Shown here in pieces: positions 9,100-16,063 of a stretch of 64,000 bases of DNA. The position numbers and the translations under genes are program-made. Positions within the stretch are counted from its first letter, which is position 1. Each line of letters starts with the position of its first letter. This DNA comes from Actinomycetota bacterium (GTDB lineage Bacteria; Actinomycetota; Actinomycetes; Mycobacteriales; Mycobacteriaceae). A model generated the notes under the pieces. That model saw only the letters and a program-made list of their open reading frames with translations. It did no database searches and was not told where the DNA came from. The DNA lies in assembly GCA_018268465.1 (NCBI GenBank), contig JAFDWN010000013.1:19377-83376 (forward strand), read 5' to 3'.

Positions 9100-9671
9100 A
9101 ACGAGCTCCTTGCTGCGCGGCCGGACAGGGTCGATGAGTCCCACACCGACACACCGGCTGCGCTGTCAAATCGTGGATGGATGTGCTGGCGTGTGGTGCA
9201 GCGCGCTGTACAGATGGCGATCCGCCAGCCGGTCAGATCGCTGGCCAGACGCACGTTGCGCGCATCGCGCCCGATGGCCGTGGCGAAGTTGTGAACGGAC
9301 ACGATGACGCGAATATCGCGCGAGGCGGTGGAGACAATGTCCGCTGACTCGATCTCGACGGCGAGCGCGTTGACGACATACTTGACGGGGTCGGAGTCGT
9401 AGTTGACGACAGAGATCCGCTCACCAGGAAGCAGGGCTTCGACCTCGTGGACGCGGACACCCCTCTGCCCGATGCACGTCGAGGCGGCGTTAAGGCCACC
9501 AACCGCGGCCATCACCGCAACCTTTGCGAAACGCCCGGGGTCGCGAACCGCGTGGACCACCCGAATGGCACCGTTGGCGACCTCAGGAATGCGGCGCGCG
9601 AACAAGGCGGAGAAGAACACGCGGTCGGATCCGACGTTGTCGCGGTACGCGGGATCTCGGAAACTGGTCAT
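9096..9671 (-). CDS. stand-alone NusA-type KH-domain pair protein
   Basis: 191 aa from ATG 9671 (ATGA overlap with the upstream stop). Residues about 13-105 match the first KH region of transcription factor NusA: FFSALFARRIPEVANG, then DPGRFAKVAV, CIGQRGVRV and a DSDPVKYVVNAL end. Residues about 115-155 match the second KH domain, with IGRDARNVRLASDLTGWRI. Full NusA also has an RNA-polymerase-binding N-terminal domain and an S1 domain; neither is present. It would bind RNA and could modulate termination or antitermination of plasmid transcripts, perhaps competing with host NusA. The homology is plain; the role is inference. Confidence 0.85.
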   Translation of the reverse strand: MTSFRDPAYRDNVGSDRVFFSALFARRIPEVANGAIRVVHAVRDPGRFAKVAVMAAVGGLNAASTCIGQRGVRVHEVEALLPGERISVVNYDSDPVKYVVNALAVEIESADIVSTASRDIRVIVSVHNFATAIGRDARNVRLASDLTGWRIAICTARCTTRQHIHPRFDSAAGVSVWDSSTLSGRAARSSL

Positions 9672-10000
9672 GAGATGAACCTCTCGATAGCCGCGGCGGG
9701 GTGGCGGTCCGTGCTGGCATTGACCCAATAGACCGAACGTCCCCGTCTCGCGACGCGCTGCGCCTGGCCACGACGCTCCAGGGTTACGAGGAGCCGATAG
9801 ACGCCCTCGATGAGCGCACCGGAGAAGCCGTGCTCGCCAGCCCGGTGGCGAAGCTCTGACGTGGAGATTGCGCGATCAGTGGACCGCAGTTGCGCCGCCA
9901 AAAAGGACTGCAAGTGTGCAGTTGTCAAACCCGTTGATAACTGCGGCGTTTCAGCCGCGACGCCAGTGAGTGGCGACGGGTCGTTCGCAGATACGCTCAT
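9668..10000 (-). CDS. small winged-helix DNA-binding protein
   Basis: 110 aa from ATG 10000. The frame stays open to 10435 but that part is antisense to the WhiB-like gene and compositionally a shadow. The body reads as one winged helix: TTAHLQSFLAAQLRS, STSELRHRAGEHGF, then LLVTLERRGQAQRVARRG as recognition helix and wing. Probably a transcriptional regulator of this operon. It lies 43 bp downstream of the WhiB-like gene and overlaps the NusA-like start (ATGA). Confidence 0.8.
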   Translation of the reverse strand: MSVSANDPSPLTGVAAETPQLSTGLTTAHLQSFLAAQLRSTDRAISTSELRHRAGEHGFSGALIEGVYRLLVTLERRGQAQRVARRGRSVYWVNASTDRHPAAAIERFIS

Positions 10001-10043
10001 GGGAGAAAATGCCGATCTGTATGGGGCGGCGAAGAGGAACGCG

Positions 10044-10700
10044 TTATCCGGCGTGGGCGGGCGAGAGGTGACCGAACGCCAGAGCGAGTTGAACCGGTGA
10101 GTTGGAGCATTGACGCACCAGCGCGTGTCGATTGGGCAGCGAGATGACCGCGGATTGATCGTCGTCGCGGATCTCGTCATCATCGGGGTCGTCGTCATCG
10201 CACACGGATTCCGGCGCCAGCGTGATGTTGGGTTCGATCCTGTCGGGAGTGAGCCCGCCGAGCGTGGTGTCCGCGAGCGCAGGATCCTCGACGCGTTCGC
10301 CCGCCAGAACGGCAGATGTCTCGGGACCGGGCGAAAGAGGAGGGCCCATTTCACGGCCGGCGATGATCTCCAGCTGCGCCCGACTGACCTCCAGCCCAGG
10401 TCCAGGGGCGAGCCGATATCCAGCCCAGATACCAAACTCGGCAGCGGTCTTCAAAGCCTTGATGGCGCACTGTCTTTGGAAGAAGCACCCCCAGCACGCG
10501 GCCATAGCCTCGGGATTGGGCTTCTGCTCGTCGGGATGCCAGAGTTCCGGATCGTAATAGCAGGGAGTGGGCCGCTCGGGTTCGTCGTGAAGTTTAGGAA
10601 GAACCGCCTGGTGAGGACGACCGGGAGGGCGCCCACGGCCTCCGGCGTGTCCTGATGCCCTCGGCGGGGCCTGGTCCGGGGTGAGTCGGGAAATAGACAC
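10044..10700 (-). CDS. WhiB-like iron-sulfur transcription factor with long C-terminal extension
   Basis: 218 aa from GTG 10700, chosen because GAGGAG lies 7 nt upstream. The four WhiB cysteines are present at residues 47, 69, 72 and 78 (C-x21-CWGC-x5-C), followed by the G[IV]W turn as GIWAG at 90-94. WhiB proteins bind a [4Fe-4S] cluster and partner sigma factors or WhiA. The extension after residue 100 is acidic (CDDDDPDDDE) and unusual in length; the basic tail typical of DNA-binding WhiB proteins is not obvious. As first gene of the operon it is the likely regulator. Confidence 0.9.
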   Translation of the reverse strand: MSISRLTPDQAPPRASGHAGGRGRPPGRPHQAVLPKLHDEPERPTPCYYDPELWHPDEQKPNPEAMAACWGCFFQRQCAIKALKTAAEFGIWAGYRLAPGPGLEVSRAQLEIIAGREMGPPLSPGPETSAVLAGERVEDPALADTTLGGLTPDRIEPNITLAPESVCDDDDPDDDEIRDDDQSAVISLPNRHALVRQCSNSPVQLALAFGHLSPAHAG

Positions 10701-11044
10701 AGAACTACTCCTCAAAGAGGTCACGAGTGGGGAACTCACCATCCCTGGGTGAGTGAGCGCAGCGACGACACGCAACGAGGTAGGTGGATTTGCGATGCCG
10801 CGAAAAGTGATGCGGGCTACCAACCAGGCGCCGTAGGCGCTGTGGAGCCGAAAGATGAAGTTACGGAACCGAAGTAGCGGATTGAGACCAGTGAGCGAGC
10901 CGATGGTCGCTGATGCCGGCTCCGCCGGATGCAGTTACGGGTAAGTCCTCAGGGGTGGCTCCCTTCGTTCCGGGTAGGCCCCATTGGTAGTAGGGGCGGC
11001 CTGACGACCTCAAAGTAACATGGAGTCACGACTTGAGACAACAT
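10701..11044. promoter_or_regulatory. intergenic region upstream of the WhiB-like operon
   Basis: No convincing gene. It must carry the promoter of the minus-strand operon starting at 10700. An inverted repeat CAAAGTAA (11011-11018) / TTACTTTG (11045-11052) overlaps the stop of the tandem-XRE gene and could act as its terminator or as an operator. Confidence 0.4.
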
Positions 11045-11764
11045 TTACTTTGAACTTGCTGCCTCGTGGACTTCCGCCAATCGCCCAACCAGGCGTACAG
11101 CCCGAGGTCGCGTTTCGGCCGGCAACTGTGGAATCAAAGTAGACAAAAGTGCCAGCGCCTGTTCGGCGCGCTCACGGATCTGGGTGTCCATCTGCTCGCG
11201 GGCCGCTGTAGGCAGGGACTCGGCCATGGCTGTCGCGCTGGCCGCGAAACCGAGGACCGTCTCGGCCAGGGCCTCAGCCAAGGACAAGCTCTCGTTGGCT
11301 GGGCTGGGGACGGGTGCAGTAGCTGCGGGGCCGGCCGCGGCAGATCCGAGCACCGTGCGCAACTGCTGTTCAGATATGCCGAACAGTTCAGCCATCCGCG
11401 GTACCAGAGCGGCCCCCGGAGGATACTTGCCCAGTTCCCACCCGGACACGGCCGACGGCGTAACGCCCAGTTCCTGGGCGAGCGCGGCCTGGGTCAAACC
11501 GGCGGCAACGCGATGGTGCTTGAGCTCCCACTGTTGTCGGGGTGGCATATCGAGGAAATCGGCCAGGCTGCCGCCGAAGAATTGCACCATCCGGATCAGC
11601 AGCTTCATCGACGGGGTGGATCGGCCGTTGAGCAGACTGCTCAACGTTGTAGGGGTGACGCCCAACTCGGCGGCGATGGCCTTCTTCGTTGTCCCAGCCT
11701 GCTCACACGCGCGGCGGAACGCCTTGGCGGAAAAGAAATCTGCGGTGTTGTCAGCCATTGCCAT
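11045..11764 (-). CDS. tandem XRE-family helix-turn-helix regulator
   Basis: About 239 aa from ATG 11764 (ATG 11758 also possible). Two HTH_XRE domains are visible in tandem: AIAAELGVTPTTLSSLLNG near residues 30-50, and ALAQELGVTPSAVSGWELGK near 95-115. A Pro/Ala linker and a long helical C-terminus with repeated Ala/Glu/Leu follow. Two recognition helices in one chain suggest binding to a repeated or asymmetric operator. Likely controls this part of the element; targets unknown. Confidence 0.88.
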   Translation of the reverse strand: MAMADNTADFFSAKAFRRACEQAGTTKKAIAAELGVTPTTLSSLLNGRSTPSMKLLIRMVQFFGGSLADFLDMPPRQQWELKHHRVAAGLTQAALAQELGVTPSAVSGWELGKYPPGAALVPRMAELFGISEQQLRTVLGSAAAGPAATAPVPSPANESLSLAEALAETVLGFAASATAMAESLPTAAREQMDTQIRERAEQALALLSTLIPQLPAETRPRAVRLVGRLAEVHEAASSK

Positions 11765-11859
11765 CCGAATCGAGTGGCCGCGGCATCTCACACCAGATCG
11801 CGCCACGCGCTCGGCAGCGGCCAACCACCGATCGGTGCGCCACGCAGGAATCGCCTACA

Positions 11860-12168
11860 TCACGCCGACGTGCTGCCGGCTACACCCTCTGCCCCGGCCT
11901 GATCGGCGCCGATGTACCGCGCGCGCGCGTCGCGCAGATCCTTGGCGTGCGACGTGTAGCGCCCCGCGAGTGCCGTTCCTGACTGGTGAAACGCTGTCTG
12001 GAATTCAGCAACTGCGGCGGTGAACTCGGCGCCGACTGGGCCATACCCGGTCGTCATCTGTTCGAGCAGATCAGGATCGGGCTGGCAGCCTGCCTCGACC
12101 TCGCCAGCGACTCGATCGTTGGCGGTAGCGAACTGAAGGATCTCGTCCTCGTTTACCCGTAGTGCCAT
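11860..12168 (-). CDS. EspC-like ESX secretion-associated protein
   Basis: 102 aa, all-helical and Ala-rich, starting MALRVNEDEILQFATAND, with a second helix EFTAAVAEFQTAFHQSG and SHAKDLRDARARYIGAD. Size and pattern fit the EspC-type, WXG100-related ESX substrate or partner family (PF10824-like). Such helical-hairpin proteins are exported by type VII secretion in mycobacteria. No WxG motif is seen. A TATAGC hexamer lies about 12 nt upstream of the start. The assignment rests on length and helical pattern, so moderate. Confidence 0.6.
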   Translation of the reverse strand: MALRVNEDEILQFATANDRVAGEVEAGCQPDPDLLEQMTTGYGPVGAEFTAAVAEFQTAFHQSGTALAGRYTSHAKDLRDARARYIGADQAGAEGVAGSTSA

Positions 12169-12387
12169 GTCAAAAGGCTATAGCGGGAGTGGAAGGACGA
12201 GCAAGACCACCACTTGATCCACCGCATACCGGCTGGATCCGGCAACGACCACCACCCCGCGGCACACCTGCCTGGTAGCCACCCGCCAGTACCGCGCTAC
12301 CACCGCTGGTCAGGGCCACAAAGCGCCCTCAGGAGGCCGCGCCCGCGAGGGGTACTACCAGCCACCTACCCCGGTACCTACCTCAAG

Positions 12388-12426
12388 GCTCTGGAGAACA
12401 ATAAAAGCTGCTGCCAGCATTGATTC
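12388..12426 (+). promoter_or_regulatory. leaderless promoter with conserved -35 box (copy 1)
   Basis: GCTCTGGAGAAC ends at 12399, 27 nt before the ATG at 12427; CATT lies at the position where other copies carry CGTC or CGTT. It belongs to the recurrent box described in the findings. Confidence 0.5.
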
Positions 12427-13617
12427 ATGACCGACTTGCTGGACAAGCTCCTGGCCGACCCGGAGCTGATTGAATGGCCGCGATTCACCACGCCGGCGGC
12501 GGGCGACCCCGGAGGCCCGTCCGCGGATGTCGACATGGCCCCGACAGAAACGGCATCGCCCATGTCCGGCGCCGCACCCGACGATCATGAGTTGGCCGCC
12601 GAGAAATTGCGGTCCTACATCGACGACACCAATCCCAGTGGCCTAACGTCCGGCGACACCGGGTTCGGCCGACTCGGATTCGATGCGCCGCCAGCCGCCG
12701 ACGAATCCGTTGATGCCGACGAGCGCACCGCAGGAGACGAATATGCTGCCGAAGTGACCGCAGATTCGAAATCGGCGGTCGATCCAGAAGCTGGCGAAAA
12801 CGGTGAAAATCAAGATTCGGCAGACAGCGCCGACACCCCTTTGGCGTTCGACGATATTGCCGCCAAGAACAATCCCTTCTCATCAGGCGTCGGCGCGGTC
12901 GGACAATGGGTCAAAGATCAGAACTGGAAAAGTCCCCGCACACTGGCCATAACAGCGGCCTCGGTTATCGCCGCGGCGGTCGTCGGGCAGTGGATGCTGC
13001 AAGGATCCGACGACCAAACCCCCACGGCGAAACTGACCACGCCGGCGACCAGCCATACGTCGGCGCCGGCCGCGCCGGCAGTCCCGGCCGACGCTCCCAT
13101 CCAGGTATCCACAGCAACCGCGCGGTGCCCAGCGCCGAGCTCGGACCCGATGAACGCGCTGCGTGTGGAGAGCACCCAGCCATGGATCTGCGTGCGTGCG
13201 TGGCAGATCGACGGCCAGATCCTGGAGGTCACCTTCGACAAGGCCTACGTGATTTCAGCGGTCTCGATCATGCCGGGCGCCGACAGCGAAGAGGGCGGTG
13301 AGGACCAGTGGGTCAAATTCCGCACAGTCCAGCTGCTCAACTGGTCCTTCAACGATGTCGGGCGGACCAACTGCGACCAGGACACCCACAACGAGCGCAA
13401 GACAGCCACGCTGGAGATCAACGCGGCGAACTGCTACCACCAGGGACCGTGGCAGCCGGTAGTCGCGAGCTCCGTGACGATCACGATCCGCCATACCAAC
13501 CAACCGTCTAACCCGAACTCCGTGGGCACACCCGCCGGCGATCCGAGCGCAAATGCGGACTACACCGCCTTCGCGGTAAGCCACCTCGAAATCATCGGGC
13601 ACCCCTCGGGCGGCTGA
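12427..13617 (+). CDS. membrane-anchored protein with discoidin-like extracytoplasmic domain
   Basis: 396 aa. Residues 1-155 are acidic and disordered, then an amphipathic stretch and one transmembrane helix (TLAITAASVIAAAVVGQWML, about 178-197), a Pro/Ala/Thr linker, and a C-terminal beta-rich domain of about 150 residues with Cys pairs and WICVRAWQIDGQILEVTF, resembling F5/8-type C (discoidin) folds used in binding. Probably inserted with the disordered end in the cytoplasm and the beta domain outside. It opens the conjugation region, starts without a leader, and is closed by a strong terminator. A role in cell contact or the transfer channel is inference. Confidence 0.8.
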   Translation: MTDLLDKLLADPELIEWPRFTTPAAGDPGGPSADVDMAPTETASPMSGAAPDDHELAAEKLRSYIDDTNPSGLTSGDTGFGRLGFDAPPAADESVDADERTAGDEYAAEVTADSKSAVDPEAGENGENQDSADSADTPLAFDDIAAKNNPFSSGVGAVGQWVKDQNWKSPRTLAITAASVIAAAVVGQWMLQGSDDQTPTAKLTTPATSHTSAPAAPAVPADAPIQVSTATARCPAPSSDPMNALRVESTQPWICVRAWQIDGQILEVTFDKAYVISAVSIMPGADSEEGGEDQWVKFRTVQLLNWSFNDVGRTNCDQDTHNERKTATLEINAANCYHQGPWQPVVASSVTITIRHTNQPSNPNSVGTPAGDPSANADYTAFAVSHLEIIGHPSGG

Positions 13618-13635
13618 AGCCTCCTGTCGCGATCG

Positions 13636-13675
13636 AAATAGCCTGCTACCACGCTGGAGTGGTAGCAGGCTATTT
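13636..13675. terminator. strong bidirectional-looking hairpin terminator
   Basis: A perfect 17-bp inverted repeat with a 6-nt loop: AAATAGCCTGCTACCAC (13636-13652) pairs with GTGGTAGCAGGCTATTT (13659-13675). It lies 19 bp after the stop of the gene ending at 13617. A/T at the stem ends gives T-runs on both strands. Confidence 0.85.
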
Positions 13676-14290
13676 CTGTGTGGAAGTCATGTTGGTAACA
13701 ACCTATCGCTGCTGGTCAGCTAGCTGAATAGCAGCGCTGGAATGCCAGCGGCCCCCCAAGTTAGGCCCCTGACAACCCCACTTGCAGGCACCGCTACCTA
13801 CTCAGAAAGCTAGCAAGTTATCAGCAAATTTTCCTAGCGAACCTCTCGGCGCTCCTTACGCCTGGCGGCTCGTCGCGCCGAGCTTAGCAGGGGTTGTCAA
13901 CCACAGCAACATCGTGTATGCGCCTTAGACCCCATTCTTCGTGTCCGAATCCCATTTGCATGTCCACGACGTGTCCGGGTGTGTCGTTGTCTCGATATCC
14001 TGTCCACGACGGGACACTTCACTGCGTGGGCAAGACGCCTGGGAGCACGGAGTGTCGCGCGTCAGCCAGGATCTACGACGCGTGGATGGCCTAGTTCGTG
14101 CACCGAGGTCGAGCTCATCGCGCCTGAGATCACGAGTCAGCCGGTAGCCCGTATCTTCCGTCGGCTGTCCGCTGTCGCCGAGTACGGTCCGAGGCTCAAA
14201 GGACGACACGCGTACACCCCTCGATTCGGTTGCTGCACCTCAATGGCGGTCCTCTGGAAAACGGGTATTCGCCTCTGCATCGTTTGACCT
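13676..14290. other. non-coding region between terminator and T4SS operon; possible oriT
   Basis: About 600 bp without a convincing gene directly upstream of the conjugation operon. It holds an inverted repeat TGACAACCCC (13769-13778) / GGGGTTGTCA (13891-13900), two copies of TGTCCACGACG 40 bp apart (13961, 14001), the second forming TGTCC-N6-GGACA, and GTGTCC copies at 13941 and 13971. It is less G+C-rich from 13680 to 13850. Such repeat content before transfer genes is typical of oriT or a major regulatory region; no nic site could be identified. Confidence 0.4.
14249..14290 (+). promoter_or_regulatory. leaderless ECF-like promoter (copy 2)
   Basis: GTCCTCTGGAAAAC ends at 14262; after 18 nt comes CGTT (14281-14284), and 6 nt later the GTG start at 14291. 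GCGGTCCTCTGGAAAAC is identical to the site before 50864. Confidence 0.65.
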
Positions 14291-15256
14291 GTGAGTTTCC
14301 GCCCCAGCACCGTCGAGCGAGTCCGCCACACGTGGACCCAGCACCGACCCGGACGGCGCACCATGTCCCGCGCCGGCGTCATCGCATGCCTGGCCCTCGG
14401 CGCCCTCGGCGGCGTCAACGCCATCGCCACCAGCTGCGCGCCCGACCACACCGTCACCGTCGGCCAACTCGACACCACACTCAACCGCGGGACGTCGGTC
14501 AGCGGCTTCGCCGACGCCTACGTCAACGTCTACCTGACCACGACATCATCGAATACCCTGACCGCCTTCACCGGTGCCCGCATCACTCCCACGGCCGTGC
14601 CGGTAAACGTGATCAAGACAGCCCCCTGGTCGGTGACGCGACAGCCCAGCGGATTCGCCAACGTCGACTACTGGTCAGTGATCATCGGCGCGTTCATCAA
14701 GCCCATCTCCAAGGCACCCGAACTGCGCTTCTACCAAGTCCCCGTGGCCGTCGTTCAGGGAAACCCTCGCATCAACACCGCGCCAGCCATCGTCAACGGC
14801 CCCGACATCGGATACGACATCGACCTGGACTACCCATCCCAGGTCTCGCAAGACTCCGACGCCTACAAAACCATTGCCGACTTTTTAGACACCTGGCTGA
14901 AAGGAACGGCCGGCCATCCCGCCAGCGGCGATATCAGCCGCTACAGCATTTCTCCACAGATCCGCCCATTCGACAAAGCCCCATTCACGAAGATCGGTAT
15001 CGACTCGATCAATGCGCAAGCCGATATCCCGGCCGACGCACAAAACGGATTCACCACAAAAGTACTCGTAACCGCGGAAGGTTCGATAAATGACAAGTCA
15101 AATCAAACACTGACCTACCCACTTGCCATTGTGCGCCAGAGCGACAAATGGTTTATCTCCGATATCGACCCAGCGCCTCAAATCGCAGGCCGCATCGCCA
15201 AACCGACCGAAACCACGCAGGCCCCGACCAACACATCCACCAACGCCCCCGGATAA
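14291..15256 (+). CDS. tcpC: TcpC-like conjugal transfer protein (VirB8-type)
   Basis: 321 aa from a leaderless GTG. A basic N-terminus is followed by one transmembrane helix (MSRAGVIACLALGALGGVNA, about 25-44), then two NTF2-like modules: residues about 55-175 (VSGFADAYVNVYLTTTS ... YQVPVAVV) and 190-300 (ADFLDTWLKGTAG ... QSDKWFISDIDP). This is the layout of TcpC, the VirB8-like scaffold of Gram-positive T4SS. It would sit in the membrane with both NTF2 domains outside. First gene of the main T4SS operon. Confidence 0.85.
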   Translation: MSFRPSTVERVRHTWTQHRPGRRTMSRAGVIACLALGALGGVNAIATSCAPDHTVTVGQLDTTLNRGTSVSGFADAYVNVYLTTTSSNTLTAFTGARITPTAVPVNVIKTAPWSVTRQPSGFANVDYWSVIIGAFIKPISKAPELRFYQVPVAVVQGNPRINTAPAIVNGPDIGYDIDLDYPSQVSQDSDAYKTIADFLDTWLKGTAGHPASGDISRYSISPQIRPFDKAPFTKIGIDSINAQADIPADAQNGFTTKVLVTAEGSINDKSNQTLTYPLAIVRQSDKWFISDIDPAPQIAGRIAKPTETTQAPTNTSTNAPG

Positions 15257-15317
15257 CGAGAAGACGTAGCCCGGAAAAGAAACCCCAATCCCGCGAACAG
15301 AAAAGGAGGGTAGAAAA

Positions 15318-15569
15318 ATGAACTACCTCAACCAGGTGCTCCTGAACACCATCACTCAGGGCAAGACCACCATCATCCTGGTCATCACACTGGTGGCCCT
15401 GGGCCTCATCGCCCTGCTCTACGCCAAGCACCACGGCTCGATCACCAAAGTGATCGTGGTCGTCGCCAGCGCCATCGGCGCAGTGATCATCGTCGTCATC
15501 CTCCCGGACCTGCTGCGCGGTTCGGCCAGTGATACCGGCGGACTCACCGGTATCACCAGCCGCTACTGA
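15318..15569 (+). CDS. small two-helix membrane protein of the T4SS operon
   Basis: 83 aa with an excellent ribosome-binding site (AAAAGGAGGG, 6 nt upstream). Two transmembrane helices: TTIILVITLVALGLIALLYA and ITKVIVVVASAIGAVIIVVI, with a short basic loop between, and a short Gly/Thr tail. Size, topology and position resemble VirB2/TrbC-type pilins or small channel subunits of actinobacterial T4SS, but there is no cleavable leader, so the pilin role is only a guess. Confidence 0.85.
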   Translation: MNYLNQVLLNTITQGKTTIILVITLVALGLIALLYAKHHGSITKVIVVVASAIGAVIIVVILPDLLRGSASDTGGLTGITSRY

Positions 15570-15610
15570 TACCCGACATAGGCCCCAGAGGCCCGATAAG
15601 GACGGACCGC

Positions 15611-16063
15611 ATGAGCTCCGAAGAGTCATCCCGCGGCAACGTGGACGTTGCCGAACGCCGGGAACCGCCCATCTTCGTCACCATCTACACCCTTGCGCGC
15701 AAATTCCCGAAACTGATCGGGAAATTCCCGAACGGACAACCCATCCCGTTCGGGCCGTTCACACGCATCCAGTGCGGCGTCCTGGTCGCATCGGCCGGGC
15801 TCATTCTCCTGGTGTTCAAGCTGTTGGACCCGCCGATCCTGCCCACACTGTTCGTCGGAGCTGCGATCACAATCCCGTCGGTCATCCTGGCTCGCCGAAT
15901 CGGGTTCTCCATGGCCCGCACCAGTTCACGACTGATCTGGCTGGTGCGACCCCGCCTGTACCGCGCCGCGTTGAGCACCGGAGGCCGCCCACCGCGCAAA
16001 CACCAGCGGCCCGCCACCACCGGAATGAGCGACCACGCCCTGGACCTCGAGTTCCTGCGATGA
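15611..16063 (+). CDS. tcpE: TcpE-like conjugal transfer membrane protein
   Basis: 150 aa. Pattern typical of TcpE/PrgI-like proteins: a short cytoplasmic N-terminus, LIGKFPNGQPIPFGPFT, then two adjacent transmembrane helices (about 52-70 and 75-92), and a basic tail. In Gram-positive T4SS this family works with TcpF/VirB4 at the membrane. Its stop overlaps the VirB4 start by ATGA (16060-16063), so the two are made together. Confidence 0.8.
   Translation: MSSEESSRGNVDVAERREPPIFVTIYTLARKFPKLIGKFPNGQPIPFGPFTRIQCGVLVASAGLILLVFKLLDPPILPTLFVGAAITIPSVILARRIGFSMARTSSRLIWLVRPRLYRAALSTGGRPPRKHQRPATTGMSDHALDLEFLR

Noticed and set aside
14230-15093. 287-codon plus-strand frame overlapping TcpC
   Set aside because: Arg/His/Pro-dominated sequence in the wrong frame; TcpC-like reading has NTF2 motifs and the promoter fixes its start.
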